Assembly: GCA_013151865.1 (NCBI GenBank)
Contig: JAADHN010000049.1
Location: 302 to 64,301 of the forward strand
Source of the DNA: Kiritimatiellota bacterium
Lineage (GTDB): Bacteria > Verrucomicrobiota > Lentisphaeria > Oligosphaerales > JAADHN01
Direction of reading: 5' to 3'
Length of the DNA: 64,000 nt
Shown: piece by piece, positions 1-9,600 of the stretch
Position numbering within the stretch: position 1 is the stretch's first letter
Layout: the number at the start of each line of letters is the position of its first letter
The notes under the pieces: model-generated
What the model was told of the DNA's origin: nothing
What the model saw: the letters and a program-made list of their open reading frames with translations, nothing else
Databases searched by the model: none
Made by a program: the position numbers and the translations under genes

Positions 1-284
1 GGCAGCGGGGGGCAAGCCGATCCTGCACCTGCACAGGGACGGACGCGTATTCTCAAAGTCTGGAGGCCGCGGCGGATTTCGAATCCGCCCCGGGTCAAAA
101 CCGACAGGGTCGGGGCCGGCCCCTCGCTCTGGGGCACGGTCGGTCCGGGCCCGGACCCATCGTTCCGGTTCGACCGGCGTTTGAGACAGACAGAAAACTG
201 ATCGTTTCGAGGTCCTCTCGGGCGCGGACGAGTTTTTTACAGTCCCGGCGGGAACATTCAGATCATTCCGCGACAGGCGGCGGG
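1..284. other. Left-edge region, no gene assigned
   Basis: No gene can be called here. On the plus strand one frame is open from base 2 to a TGA at 182-184 and could be the tail of a gene that begins outside the window, but the short translation matches no family I recognise. A perfect small hairpin lies at 71-89. The stretch before the MFS start at 285 has no clear promoter, though a run of six T follows position 232. Confidence 0.3.
71..89. terminator. GC-rich hairpin near left edge
   Basis: GGCGGATT at 71-78 pairs perfectly with AATCCGCC at 82-89 across the three-base loop TCG. It is stable but has no following T tract, so it is only a terminator-like structure, perhaps ending a gene that enters from the left. 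Confidence 0.25.
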
Positions 285-1526
285 ATGCCCTCTCGGCCGG
301 TCGGGTCATGGAGGTCGGTGATCGATACACACCAGCCATTGTCGCGGGGATTGCGCGCCTGGCGCCTGGGTATTCTCACGGCGGGCCACTTGGTGGTGGA
401 CTTATACGGCGGCCTGTTCGCCCCGCTGTTGCCCGCCATTGCCGCACACACGCACATCGGGCTGGGACGCCTGGCCATTCTGGCCGGAATCAGCGGGGCG
501 GTGGCCAATGGCGTCCAGCCGCCGGCCGGCCTGCTCATGCATCGCTTGCGCAAGCCGGTTTTTCTCTTCCTCGGTCCCGCCCTGGCCGTGTTGATCACCG
601 GGATCGGTTCGACCGGTTCATACTGGGTGATCGCCCTGCTGGTCGTATCGAGCTATGCGGGGATCGGCTTGTTTCATCCGGACGGATTGCTGGCCGCCCA
701 CGGCGTTTCCGGCGATCACGAACACATCGGTGTTCCGGTGTTTCTTTCCGGCGGTTTTTTCGGGTACTCGCTCGGGGCCCTGCTCGGCACGGCCTGGGTG
801 GCCCGTTTCGGGTTCGACAGGTTCGCCCTGCTGGCGGCGCCGGGCGTGATCGTGTTGGCGCTTTTCGCCGTGTCCGGCCTGTTCCGCCTCGATCACGCCG
901 CGGACAGCAACCGCAGCGGAGAAACGGACAATCCGGATGGACGCAGCTTCTGGTTGCTGTTCAGCCTGGGCAGTCTGATCACCATGAGCATCGCGTTGCT
1001 GTATACATTTCTGACCACCCATCTGGTGGCGGTCCTCGGAACCAAGGGATTGGTGGTGGGCGGACGGGCGCTGTTCGTTATCGGCTCGATGAGTGCGCTT
1101 GCCTCGTTCGTGTGGGGATACCTGAGCCGACGTCTTCATCCGTTCGTCCTCATCGGGCTCGGACAGGCGGCCTGCATCCCCGTATTCGTGTTGCTGGTGC
1201 GAGCGCGTTCCCCGGGGGCGGTCCTGCTCCTGTCCACGGCACTCGGACCGCTACTCGGGTTTTACCCGATCGTCGCGACCCTGGCGCGCACGGCGCGGGG
1301 CCTGACCCGCGGGGCGCGCTCCGGCATGATCGTAGGCGGCTGCTGGCTCATCGCGTCACTGCCGGTTTCCCTGTGCGGCTGGCTCATCGACCGCGGCGTC
1401 CCCGTTCAAACACTGCTGCTCGGCTCGATGGTCCCGACGGCCGCGGCCGCCGTTCTGGCCGGCCTGGCCTATGTTCGCGAGAACTCGAACACACGACGGA
1501 ATCCCGTTGCCGGCGAGTCACGGTAG
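285..1526 (+). CDS. MFS exporter, fosmidomycin-resistance (Fsr) type
   Basis: The 413-residue protein is almost entirely hydrophobic, with about twelve membrane segments, the usual size for a major facilitator. The N-terminal segment TAGHLVVDLYGGLFAPLLPAI resembles the H-x3-D-x-Y-x6-LP pattern of the Fsr branch of MFS drug exporters, as does the following IGLGRLAIL stretch. It should sit in the inner membrane and expel a small molecule by proton antiport. The substrate cannot be read from sequence, and antibiotic resistance is only the family's namesake activity. The ATG at 285 follows a weak purine-rich stretch. The gene stands alone, with 217 bases to the next promoter. Confidence 0.8.
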   Translation: MPSRPVGSWRSVIDTHQPLSRGLRAWRLGILTAGHLVVDLYGGLFAPLLPAIAAHTHIGLGRLAILAGISGAVANGVQPPAGLLMHRLRKPVFLFLGPALAVLITGIGSTGSYWVIALLVVSSYAGIGLFHPDGLLAAHGVSGDHEHIGVPVFLSGGFFGYSLGALLGTAWVARFGFDRFALLAAPGVIVLALFAVSGLFRLDHAADSNRSGETDNPDGRSFWLLFSLGSLITMSIALLYTFLTTHLVAVLGTKGLVVGGRALFVIGSMSALASFVWGYLSRRLHPFVLIGLGQAACIPVFVLLVRARSPGAVLLLSTALGPLLGFYPIVATLARTARGLTRGARSGMIVGGCWLIASLPVSLCGWLIDRGVPVQTLLLGSMVPTAAAAVLAGLAYVRENSNTRRNPVAGESR

Positions 1527-1743
1527 TCCCCGGACACGATCCGGTCGATCGCCGGCGGACGGACGAGCCAGGGCCAGGGCGGGGCGCCCAGCTTTCAATG
1601 CGTCCGAGCCGGTCCCGAGGCGCTTGGGGGGATAGGGAAGAGGGAAGGGCGCACGCCGTTTCCACCTTGACGTCCCCCGGCGGCGGTCTTCCCCGTCCGA
1701 CCGCACGGGGCGCGGGAGGTCCGCCAATCCTACCCGGACTCGT

Positions 1744-1771
1744 TTGACATCATCGGAATCTAGTGTAGTAT
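1744..1771 (+). promoter_or_regulatory. Sigma-70 type promoter of the wHTH/tubulin-like operon
   Basis: A perfect -35 box TTGACA (1744-1749) is followed after 16 bases by TAGTAT (1766-1771), a four-of-six -10 box. Transcription would start near 1778. That is downstream of the first possible ATG at 1770, which favours the second ATG at 1827 as the true start of the first gene. Confidence 0.5.
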
Positions 1772-1794
1772 GCTCCGAATCGGAGTTGGAGCAT
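1770..1794 (+). promoter_or_regulatory. Nested inverted repeats, likely autoregulatory operator
   Basis: CTCCGAATCGGAG at 1773-1785 is a palindrome with six-base arms around a central A. It is nested in a wider repeat, ATGCTCC (1770-1776) facing GGAGCAT (1788-1794). A further CTCC follows at 1796-1799. The repeats cover the end of the -10 box and the predicted transcription start, where a bound dimeric winged-helix protein would block RNA polymerase. The first gene product is the obvious candidate ligand, but this is inferred from position only. In TubRZ systems the centromere also lies next to tubR. Confidence 0.45.
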
Positions 1795-1826
1795 TCTCCC
1801 GGATACGGCAACACACGGCGGCGGAC

Positions 1827-2156
1827 ATGGACGGGCTCTTCCAGGAACAGATCGACCACTTGGCCGAACGACATTTCCTCGTGCTCTACTGGGTGGCCCA
1901 CGCCGAGGACCGCCGTATTCGTTACAATCTGACCAACTGTTTCGACGACCTCAAACTCGCCGGCATCACACGAACGAAACAGACCGCCCTGGCAACGGTC
2001 GAGGCCCTGACGGCGCTCCGCTTTATCGAGATCCGCGAGCAGGGGAACCGTAAGAACTTGTATATTACGCAGCATGGCGCCGAGGCGCTCAAGTTACTGG
2101 TCCTTCGCGGCGCGTTTTCGCCGCGCAAGTCCGCATTTCTGGAGGCCCAATTATGA
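1827..2156 (+). CDS. Small winged-helix DNA-binding protein (TubR/MarR-like)
   Basis: The product is 109 residues from the ATG at 1827; an in-frame ATG at 1770 would add 19 residues but lies inside the -10 box. The order is helices, a likely recognition helix in the TRTKQTALATVEALTALRF segment, then a wing with NRKNLYITQHGAEAL, which resembles the wing and final helix of MarR- and PadR-type proteins. The stop overlaps the start of the tubulin-like gene as ATGA, so the two are translationally coupled. Small winged-helix proteins directly upstream of a tubulin-like GTPase are the hallmark of TubR in type III plasmid and phage partition. A MarR-like local repressor unrelated to partition is the alternative. 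It probably binds the palindrome at 1773-1785. Confidence 0.7.
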   Translation: MDGLFQEQIDHLAERHFLVLYWVAHAEDRRIRYNLTNCFDDLKLAGITRTKQTALATVEALTALRFIEIREQGNRKNLYITQHGAEALKLLVLRGAFSPRKSAFLEAQL

Positions 2157-3250
2157 CACTCGGCATCGGCGGAGCCGGCAGTCGTCTGGCGGTCAAACTC
2201 GACCCCGGCGCAACCATCGTCAACGTTTCCCAAATCGAGCTTGAGAAGACCCCTGCCGAGCATCGGATCCTCGCCATGGTCCATGCCGCCCGGGGACAGC
2301 TCCAGGGCTCCCGCAAAGATCCGGCTATCGGTCGGGCCGCGTTTGCCTCGGTCAAAGACGAGCTTCTTGCTCTGTGTCGCAATTCTCTCCTGTTCGCGTC
2401 CACCGGCGGCGGCACCGGAAGCGGCATGACCGCCGCTCTGCTTGAAGAATTGGCCACGCGGGACGACATCCCCCCCACCGAAAAAGCCGTCTTTGCCTTG
2501 TTGCTGCCGCACGCCGAACGGGAATCCGCCGAGTATGTGAACAACACGCTCGACTTCCTGCGCGGCCCCCTGTCCCTGGCCATCGATACCGGAAACACCG
2601 GAAACATCTTCTTGTTTTCCAATCGGCTCAAGTTCGAATCGAGACTGCCCGAGGACGAATACAACACCATGCTGGTGGACTCGCTCCAAGTCTTTCTGGC
2701 CATTCCGGAAAAGTGTGCTCAACTCGATCTGCTCGACGGGCATATCGACCCCGAAGACTTCTCGCTGTTCATGTCTCGCCCGTACTTCAACCATTTCACG
2801 TACTTCGAGTTCGATCCGGCCAAGCCGTTCGGGGAACAGTTGCGGAGTAATCTGAACCCGCTCCTCCTCCTGCCCGACAACCCCATCGAGGCCCTTTTCC
2901 TGCTCGAAGTCCCGGCCGATGCGGACCCCGCGCCGTTTTACGACCTGATCGACTTTTTCGTCGATCAGGAGGTGACTCCCTCTTATACCGTTGTCCGCAA
3001 TTCGCAGCGCGGGAAATACTTCGTCACAGTCTCGCTGCTGTATTCCAGAAAACCCGCCGAATTGGTGGAGGACTTCAGTCGCATCTCCGAAAAGCGCGCC
3101 AGGGCCAAGGTTCGAAAGTCCCTCGAACAACACGTGACTCTGCCCCGGCTCGAGGTGAACCTCGAACGCGAAACGAAACGTGTCGGGAAGGAGAAGGGCG
3201 CCACCGAAGAAGACGTCCTGGCCGTGCTCCAGCGGATCGGGAAGCTCTGA
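2153..3250 (+). CDS. Short tubulin/FtsZ-superfamily GTPase (TubZ-like)
   Basis: The 365-residue protein opens with the nucleotide-binding strand-loop LGIGGAGSRLAVKL (residues 3-16) and carries the tubulin signature GGGTGSG at 85-91. The segment HIDPEDFSLFM at 197-207 aligns with the FtsZ T7 loop NVDFADVRTVM. It keeps both acidic residues (Asp199, Asp202) that complete the GTPase site of the neighbouring subunit, but has His for the usual Asn. The spacing of about 112 residues between the two motifs is close to that in FtsZ. It should bind GTP and form filaments. It has no long linker or FtsZ-type C-terminal tail, ending in a charged helical segment. The upstream partner suggests a TubZ-like role. 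A noncanonical FtsZ-like membrane-remodelling protein is the alternative. It is not the division ftsZ, since no mur or fts genes are near. Confidence 0.8.
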   Translation: MTLGIGGAGSRLAVKLDPGATIVNVSQIELEKTPAEHRILAMVHAARGQLQGSRKDPAIGRAAFASVKDELLALCRNSLLFASTGGGTGSGMTAALLEELATRDDIPPTEKAVFALLLPHAERESAEYVNNTLDFLRGPLSLAIDTGNTGNIFLFSNRLKFESRLPEDEYNTMLVDSLQVFLAIPEKCAQLDLLDGHIDPEDFSLFMSRPYFNHFTYFEFDPAKPFGEQLRSNLNPLLLLPDNPIEALFLLEVPADADPAPFYDLIDFFVDQEVTPSYTVVRNSQRGKYFVTVSLLYSRKPAELVEDFSRISEKRARAKVRKSLEQHVTLPRLEVNLERETKRVGKEKGATEEDVLAVLQRIGKL

Positions 3251-3509
3251 GCGGCATCTGCCTGCCGGCGCGGAGAGGGGTTGGGGCGGTGGTGATTCCC
3301 GGAGGCCCCACCCTGTCCTTCGGCGGAAGCTGCCGTCCTTCCGCCGGGCACACATTGACCCCGAAAGCGGCCCCTATTCACCTCGGAACGGCGCCCGGGG
3401 GGCGGCGGGACCGCCTCGGGCAACACCAGGCCTTTGACAGGGCCGTTTGATCCAACCCGGGTACGCTCCCGGCGAAACCCGACTGCGTCCAACGGATATC
3501 ACCCGAAAA

Positions 3510-4577
3510 ATGGCCAAGCAGCAAATCTCAACCGGCGATGCATACCGCGATGCCGGCGTCGACATCGACCTGGCCCACACGCTCCTCGACCAAGTCAAGG
3601 CGAAGATCGCCGCGACCCGGCGTCCGGAAGTACTGGCCCCCATTGGCGGTTTTGGGGGGCTTTTCCAGCTCGACCTCGGCCGTTATACCCACCCCGTCCT
3701 GGTCAGCAGCATCGACAGTGTCGGAACCAAGGTCATGGTCGCACGCATGCTCGACCGGCACGATACGGTCGGGCACGACATCGTCAATCACTGCATCAAC
3801 GACATTGCCGTTCAAGGCGCCGAGCCGCTCTATTTCATGGACTATCTGGGGACCGCCAGGCTGCGGAGTCCGCAGTATGAAGATCTGCTCTCGGGGCTCG
3901 CGGAAGCTTGCGCGGCGCAAAACGTCACTCTGCTCGGGGGCGAAACCGCGGAACTGCCCGGCATGTACGACCTCGACTACGATCTGGTGGGTTGCATCAC
4001 GGGGGTGGTGGAACGGGACAGGCTGATCACCGGTGAGCGGGTTCGCCCCGGTCACGCGATTGTGGGCTTCGCCTCGAACGGACTGCATACAAACGGATTC
4101 AGCCTGGCCAGAAAGGTGCTTTTCGAAGACGCGGGATATACGGTGAACGACGCGCCCGACGCCCTGGGAGAAAGTGTGGGCGACGCTCTGCTCCACCCCC
4201 ACACCTGCTACTGGCCCGTCATCCGAACGGCGCTTGAAACCGACCTGCCCCTGGACGGCTTGGCTCACATCACCGGCGGGGGATGGTTCGACAACATCCC
4301 CCGTGTCCTGCCCCCCGGCGCCGTTGCGGTCTGCCGCCGGGGCGTCCTGCCCGTGCCCCCCATCTTTGGCCTGATTCGTCAAGCAGGCGGGATTGGCGAG
4401 GCCGAGATGTTCCGCGTCTTCAACATGGGAGTCGGCATGGTGTGGTTCGTGCCGCCCGAGGCTGTCGACACGGCGCTTTCACTGGCCGCGGCCGCCGGGT
4501 TCAGGGCCGCATTCATGGGGGAGGTTCGCAAAGGTGACGGTCCCGCGCGCGTGTCCATTCCCGGACTGACCGAATAA
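3510..4577 (+). CDS. purM: Phosphoribosylformylglycinamidine cyclo-ligase
   Basis: AIR synthetase closes the imidazole ring of formylglycinamidine ribonucleotide with ATP, the fifth step of purine synthesis in the cytoplasm. The 355-residue product matches the family length and starts with the typical YRDAGVDID segment. It then has the glycine-rich GGFGGLF, the SIDSVGTK motif, the GHDIVNHCINDIAVQGAEPL nucleotide and phosphate-binding segment, LLGGETAELPGMY, and SNGLHTNGFSLAR. An in-frame ATG 63 bases upstream exists, but homology begins at 3510. No other purine gene is adjacent. One copy of the perfect-palindrome variant of the 13-bp repeat lies inside at 3862. Confidence 0.95.
   Translation: MAKQQISTGDAYRDAGVDIDLAHTLLDQVKAKIAATRRPEVLAPIGGFGGLFQLDLGRYTHPVLVSSIDSVGTKVMVARMLDRHDTVGHDIVNHCINDIAVQGAEPLYFMDYLGTARLRSPQYEDLLSGLAEACAAQNVTLLGGETAELPGMYDLDYDLVGCITGVVERDRLITGERVRPGHAIVGFASNGLHTNGFSLARKVLFEDAGYTVNDAPDALGESVGDALLHPHTCYWPVIRTALETDLPLDGLAHITGGGWFDNIPRVLPPGAVAVCRRGVLPVPPIFGLIRQAGGIGEAEMFRVFNMGVGMVWFVPPEAVDTALSLAAAAGFRAAFMGEVRKGDGPARVSIPGLTE
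3862..3874. repeat. Iterated 13-bp palindrome, TGCGGAGTCCGCA variant
   Basis: A perfect palindrome with arms TGCGGA/TCCGCA around G, inside purM, where it is read as the residues L-R-S-P-Q. Confidence 0.6.
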
Positions 4578-4760
4578 TCCCCTTCACCTTCAGCACGGGG
4601 GGCAAGACGGGTACTGGGTGCTTCAGGACGGCGGGCGGGACGGGCATTTGGGCCTGGAATCAGCGGAAAGAAGAATCGACGCCGACCGGCGCCGCGCTCC
4701 GTGAAACAGCCGACCCGAAGCGGCGGTCCGTGGGAGGGAGAGAGAAAAGCGGTCGCTCGA

Positions 4761-4994
4761 TCAGCCCACGGCTTTTTCGATCCGATTCGACCGAATACAT
4801 GCGGCGCAGACGTACATGCGGCGACTGCCCTGGGGCGTTTTCACTCGAACACGCTGCACGTTGGGACTGAAGGTACGTTTGACATTCTTCACCACGTGCA
4901 TTCCGATCCCGCCCTTCTTCTTGGCGAGTCCGCGCCGAGTGATGGAACCGCCGGCGTGCTTGCTCTTACCGCAGACTTGGCAAACTCTGCTCAT
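4761..4994 (-). CDS. rpmB: Large ribosomal subunit protein bL28
   Basis: The 77-residue basic protein begins MSRVCQVCGK and ends with CAACIRS, giving the two CxxC pairs of the zinc-binding form of L28. The middle has the typical SITRRGLAKKKGGIGMHV and VKTPQGSRRMYVC stretches. It is a structural component of the 50S subunit. An ATG three codons earlier exists, but the start at 4994 is better placed behind the AGGGA element. It is co-oriented with the tRNA-Lys gene about 100 bases upstream and may share its transcript. Retention of all four cysteines means this is not the zinc-independent paralogue. Confidence 0.95.
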   Translation of the reverse strand: MSRVCQVCGKSKHAGGSITRRGLAKKKGGIGMHVVKNVKRTFSPNVQRVRVKTPQGSRRMYVCAACIRSNRIEKAVG

Positions 4995-5090
4995 GCGTAT
5001 CATCCCTGTCGTACCGTCCCGCCGCCGGGCGGATCGTGCGGTGCGCGTGGCCGGAATCGCCCGAGCGGGCCCGGCGCCGCCGGAGAAAAT

Positions 5091-5166
5091 TGGTGGGTTG
5101 GCCGGGACTCGAACCCGGGACCCTCTGCTTAAAAGGCAGATGCTCTGCCGCCTGAGCTACCAACCC
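5091..5166 (-). tRNA. tRNA-Lys (anticodon UUU)
   Basis: On the minus strand a 76-nt cloverleaf can be folded: acceptor GGGTTGG paired with CCAACCC, discriminator A and an encoded CCA end. The D-arm is GCTCAGGCGGCAGAGC, the anticodon loop is CTTTTAA with anticodon TTT, and the T-arm carries GTTCGAGTCC. Nothing is irregular. It lies directly upstream of rpmB on the same strand. Confidence 0.97.
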
Positions 5167-5262
5167 GCGGCGCGAGACGTGACTCCCGCGAAAGAGCCGG
5201 TTACTTTAGTGCCTCCGGCCCGGAAAGCAAGAGCGTAAACCGCGTTTCCGGTCGCGCCCGGA

Positions 5263-6282
5263 TCAGCCCAGCTCGACTGCACCGCCTGTCCGCGCACTCT
5301 CGATTTCACCCCGCACCACACGGACCGTTTCCCGGGCGCTCTCCGGTGTGACGATTTCCGGCTTGCGTCCCGACTGGATGCAGTCGATGAAGTATACGTC
5401 CTCGAGGTAATAAGCCCCGGCCGACGAAATGTTCAGCCCCACCTGGACCTCCCCGAGAGGCTCGGGCAGGTCCGGGCTCTCCGGCCCGTCCCCCTCGGAG
5501 TAGACCATCAGGGTCGGCTTGTTGCGGTTCGAATACTCGATGGCGCCGCGGTCGAAGACGGCCAGAAACCCCATGGTGAACGGAAAGTTTCCCACCAGGT
5601 CGGCGCTGCCTTCCGCGGCAACCGACACGGGTCCCGGATAGATGTACCGTGTGAACGAGTGGCGGAAGCCGCCCACCCCCACGTCCGTACCGTACGCACT
5701 CACGGCCCCCGGTACACCGAACAGCCAGACACACACATCGGTGTCGTGAATATGGCGGTCGAACATCTGAGAGCCGCCGAGCTTCTCGTCCAGGTACCAA
5801 TCGCGCCAGCCGTGACTTACCCCCCCGACCCGCAGCATCGACAGTGTCTGCAGCGCGCCGAACCGGCCCTCGTCCAGGGCGTTCTTCAAGTACACGTACT
5901 CCGGCCAGAAGCGCAGCACCTGCCCGACGGTCAGAAGCTTGCCATTCCGCTCGGCCGCGGCGATCATGGCGTCGCAGATGTCCACGTCCAGCCCCATGGG
6001 TTTTTCGGTGAACACGTGCATACCCTGTTCGAGGGCCCGAATCGCCAGCGGGCCGTGCAGGTAGGTCGGAGTCACCACGTAGACCGCATCCGCGATCCGC
6101 GCGTCGATCAGTTCTTCACCGGAAGCCCATGTCGGGACACCCAGTTCTTCGGCCGCTTGGTTGCGGAGATCTTCCTGCACGTCCGCAATCCCGACCAACT
6201 CCACCTGTTCGATGCGATTCAGAAGTTGCGCGTGCATCCGCCCCATCGGACCGTACCCGCAAAGCCCCACCTTGGTTTTCAT
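5263..6282 (-). CDS. Gfo/Idh/MocA family NAD(P)-dependent oxidoreductase
   Basis: The 339-residue product has an N-terminal Rossmann fold with the dinucleotide loop GYGPMGRMHA near residue 9, and the family motif EKPMG at about 93-97 that holds the catalytic lysine. The C-terminal alpha/beta domain carries the conserved histidine region FDRHIHDTDVCVWLFG. Members oxidise or reduce cyclic sugars, inositols and related polyols in the cytoplasm, and the exact substrate cannot be assigned. A strong GAGGAG ribosome site precedes the ATG. It is divergent from the large secreted glycosidase next door, so a role in using sugars released by that enzyme is plausible but unproven. Confidence 0.9.
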   Translation of the reverse strand: MKTKVGLCGYGPMGRMHAQLLNRIEQVELVGIADVQEDLRNQAAEELGVPTWASGEELIDARIADAVYVVTPTYLHGPLAIRALEQGMHVFTEKPMGLDVDICDAMIAAAERNGKLLTVGQVLRFWPEYVYLKNALDEGRFGALQTLSMLRVGGVSHGWRDWYLDEKLGGSQMFDRHIHDTDVCVWLFGVPGAVSAYGTDVGVGGFRHSFTRYIYPGPVSVAAEGSADLVGNFPFTMGFLAVFDRGAIEYSNRNKPTLMVYSEGDGPESPDLPEPLGEVQVGLNISSAGAYYLEDVYFIDCIQSGRKPEIVTPESARETVRVVRGEIESARTGGAVELG

Positions 6283-6693
6283 CGTCCGTTCTCCTCGACC
6301 TTCTCATTACCACGAAATAAAACGAAACTCGACGGTTACAGCACATCGTAGGATCGTCCGGACCCGGTTGCAGGGGGCAGCCTCGACCATCCGCCGAACC
6401 GGCGGACCATTCCGAGGGCTGCTCGCCGAATATACCTTTTCGCTGCCCTTTTTCAGCCCGGGCAATGCCGATCGCGCCGGGTGCGGCGGGCAGTGTGCTG
6501 TTTCACGCCGCCGCACTGGACGCAGCGCTCTGTGGAGTGTAACGTCCGCGCAGCAGTACCAGCATCCCAACAGCATCCGCGGCCCAGTCCGGCGAGGCTT
6601 TCCGCCCAAGAAACTTCACTCCAGGTTGCGCGATGTTTGAGCAAGATGCTGATCGTACGGCCGGAGATCGGTCGCCAGAACAGAGGGATTGCC

Positions 6694-9600
6694 ATGCAAC
6701 TGTCATCCCGGCCCCAAACGGAACTCAATCCTGTGCGCCGGTTGTTGCCGGCACTCGTCGTCGTACTCCTGGCGCCCGGGCTTTACGCCCAGACCGGCGT
6801 CATCGGCGACAACGGGGGGTTTATGCTCCGGTACGGCGGCGCCACGGTCTTCACGGGAGATTCGCTCCTGGTCATGGATGAACACTGGAAGGGCCTCGAC
6901 CGCATGCACGCGACCCGACCCCGGATCCGGAGACGCGGAAACCGTTCCGAGGTCCGGTTCGAATCGCGGCTCATCACCCTCACCAAATCCGTGATCAACA
7001 CCGACGGCCAGACGGAAGCCCGTTGGGAGTTCGAGGTCAAACCCGACGCGCGTGCCCGCAATATCGAACTCTGCGTTCGGATTCCGGCACCGGTCCTTGC
7101 GGAGTTCGCACCGGTCGGCAAGGGCAACGACGCACTTCGCAGCGAGAAAGGGTTCACGCTCGACAGCTTCCTCGGACGGTTCGTGCTCGATTTCACGGGA
7201 TCCACGGCGCCGTGGAGTTTGGATGACCTGCGCAAGACGGCATGGTCGCACGAATTTCGCCTGCGCTTCGCACCGCCCTACGATCCGAAAAAAGGCTGTC
7301 GTGCCGTGGCCGTTTTGCGGGTAGAGGCCGAACCGTCTCGGCACTCGGCCTTCGTCCCGCTGAATATCGGCGCGGCGGCCAACCGCGGCCTGACGGACGA
7401 CATCGCGGACGACGGCAAAGGCGGCTGGACCGATCAGGGCCCCAACGACCTGCGCGTGTTCCGGCCCGGCAAGCACACGTTCATCGGGGTCCCGTTCACC
7501 GTGACCGACCGTGCCGTGGTGCTGCGCGGCAAAGAACGACCGGGTTTCCCGCTCACGTCCGGCCCGGTCGCCGTCGGCCGGAAACTCGACCGGATTTACT
7601 TCCTGCTCACGGCCGCCTGGCAGGCGGAGTTCCGCCAGCCCGTCGCCGAGGTTGTCGTCACCTACGCCGATGGACGCACCGCGGTGGTCCCGGTGCGGTA
7701 CGGGATCGAAGTCAACGATTGGTGGGGGGGCGTCGAACCGTTGGCGGCTCGGGTGGCTTGGCGCGGGAACAACGGACAGGCGGACGTCGGTCTGTACTTC
7801 ATGCGCTGGAAAACCCCGCGTCCCGAGACCGTCATACGGAGCATCGAGTTTCGTTCCACGGACTCCGGAAGCGTACCCATCCTCCTGGCGGCCACCGGAG
7901 TGGCCGCCGGCGGGCTCGCTCCCGATCAATTGACACTCCTGGATCAGGTTTTTGCCGAACGCGAAAACCCCGTGGTCGACACCCGTTCCTGGTTCCCATG
8001 CCGGATCGCCTGGAACGATGGCATCCAACCCGGCACTGCCCTCGACCGGAGCGACCTGAATCACAAGCCGGCGGGAAAGTTCGGGTTCCTCGAAGTCCGC
8101 AACGGCCACTTCGTCTTTGCTGACGCCGATGGCCGCCCCGTGCGCTTTTGGGGGACGAACGCCGCCCTGCACGGCCCTTTCCCGCCAAAGGAGGATGCGC
8201 CCGGCATCGCCCGCTGCCTGGCCCGACAGGGCGCGAATCTAGTCCGCCTTCACCTCTATGCCATTTACGACAAGACCATGATTGCACCCGACGGAAACCT
8301 CGACCCGGAAGCCCTGGACCGGTTCGAGTACTTCATCGCGGAGTTGAAGAAGAACGGCGTCTATGTGTATATGGACCTGAACGACGGGATGCTCTTCGGC
8401 CGGTTGCTTCAGAAGAAACTTCCGGGTGGGAGCAAGGGGCTCAAGTTGGCGTCTATCTTCGATCGCGATCTGATCGATGCCCAGAAGAAACTGGCGCGGA
8501 TGCTGTTCACGCATCGCAACCCGTACACGAAATTGCGGACCTGCGACGACCCTGCCGTCTGCATGTACGAAATCACCAACGAAAACTCCATGACGTTGAC
8601 TTGGGGGTCGCTCCGGCAGCGCCTGCCGGGGCCGTACCTCGAGGAGCTGGAAAAGAAGTGGAAGGCATGGCTCCGGGCCGAAAAACTACCCGAGCGGCCC
8701 TTGCCCGAGAGCCTTGGTGGCGGTGATGCCGTTTCCCGCCGTTTCGGCGCCATCCTCCAATACCGGTACCTCGAGGAAATGCGGGCGTTCCTCCGGGGGA
8801 TCGGGGTCAAGGCCCCGATTTCCGGCACGAACATCACCTTCACGCTCGGGGACCTGTGGGCCAGCCGAGGGATGGATTTTCTCGGTGACCACGCCTATTG
8901 GGACCATCCAAACGTGCGCGTCCGGCCCATAACCTACCGGAACCGTCCGGCCGTTCGCGGTCCCGCGTGGAGCTTGCCCATGGTCCCCACCTTTGCCCGG
9001 GCCAAGGTTGCAGGCCGTCCCGTGGTCGCCGGCGAATGGAACTATTGCTTCCCGAACGACTATCGCTGTGAGGGTCTGCCCACCATGGCCGCCTTCGCGG
9101 CCTACCAGGATTGGGACGCGCTCCTCTTTTACTGCGCCACAGGTTCATTCGACGGCGGGCGCTGGGAGCGCTTTCACAAGACCCCCGGCATCTTGGTTCA
9201 CTCGCAACAGACCGACCCCGCGACCTGGGGCCTGTCTCCGCTCTGCTCGCTGCTCTTTCGACGCGGCGACGTCGCTCCGGCCCGGAAAGTCGTCATGATC
9301 GGCTACGACCCCGAAAGGGTCTGGGAGAATCGTTCGGTCCTGGCGCGAATGCCGTTCCTGCCCGCCCTGGCGCGGATCGAAACGCGACTGACCCCCAGGG
9401 GCGCCGCTCGCCTCGATTGGCCCATGTCCGCCTCGAAAGATGCGTTGCCCGAAGACCTCTATGCCACGGCCCTCGAACGACTCGGCAACACGCGGAGTTC
9501 GCGGCAGACGGTCGTTTCCGACACCGGCCAAATTCGCCGGCATGCGGATGAAAGCGTGCTGTTGATCGATACCCCGCGGACCCAGATCGCCACCGGGTTC

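Noticed and set aside
6481-6693. Upstream extension of the large glycosidase
   Set aside because: The signal peptide and ribosome site both place the start at 6694.
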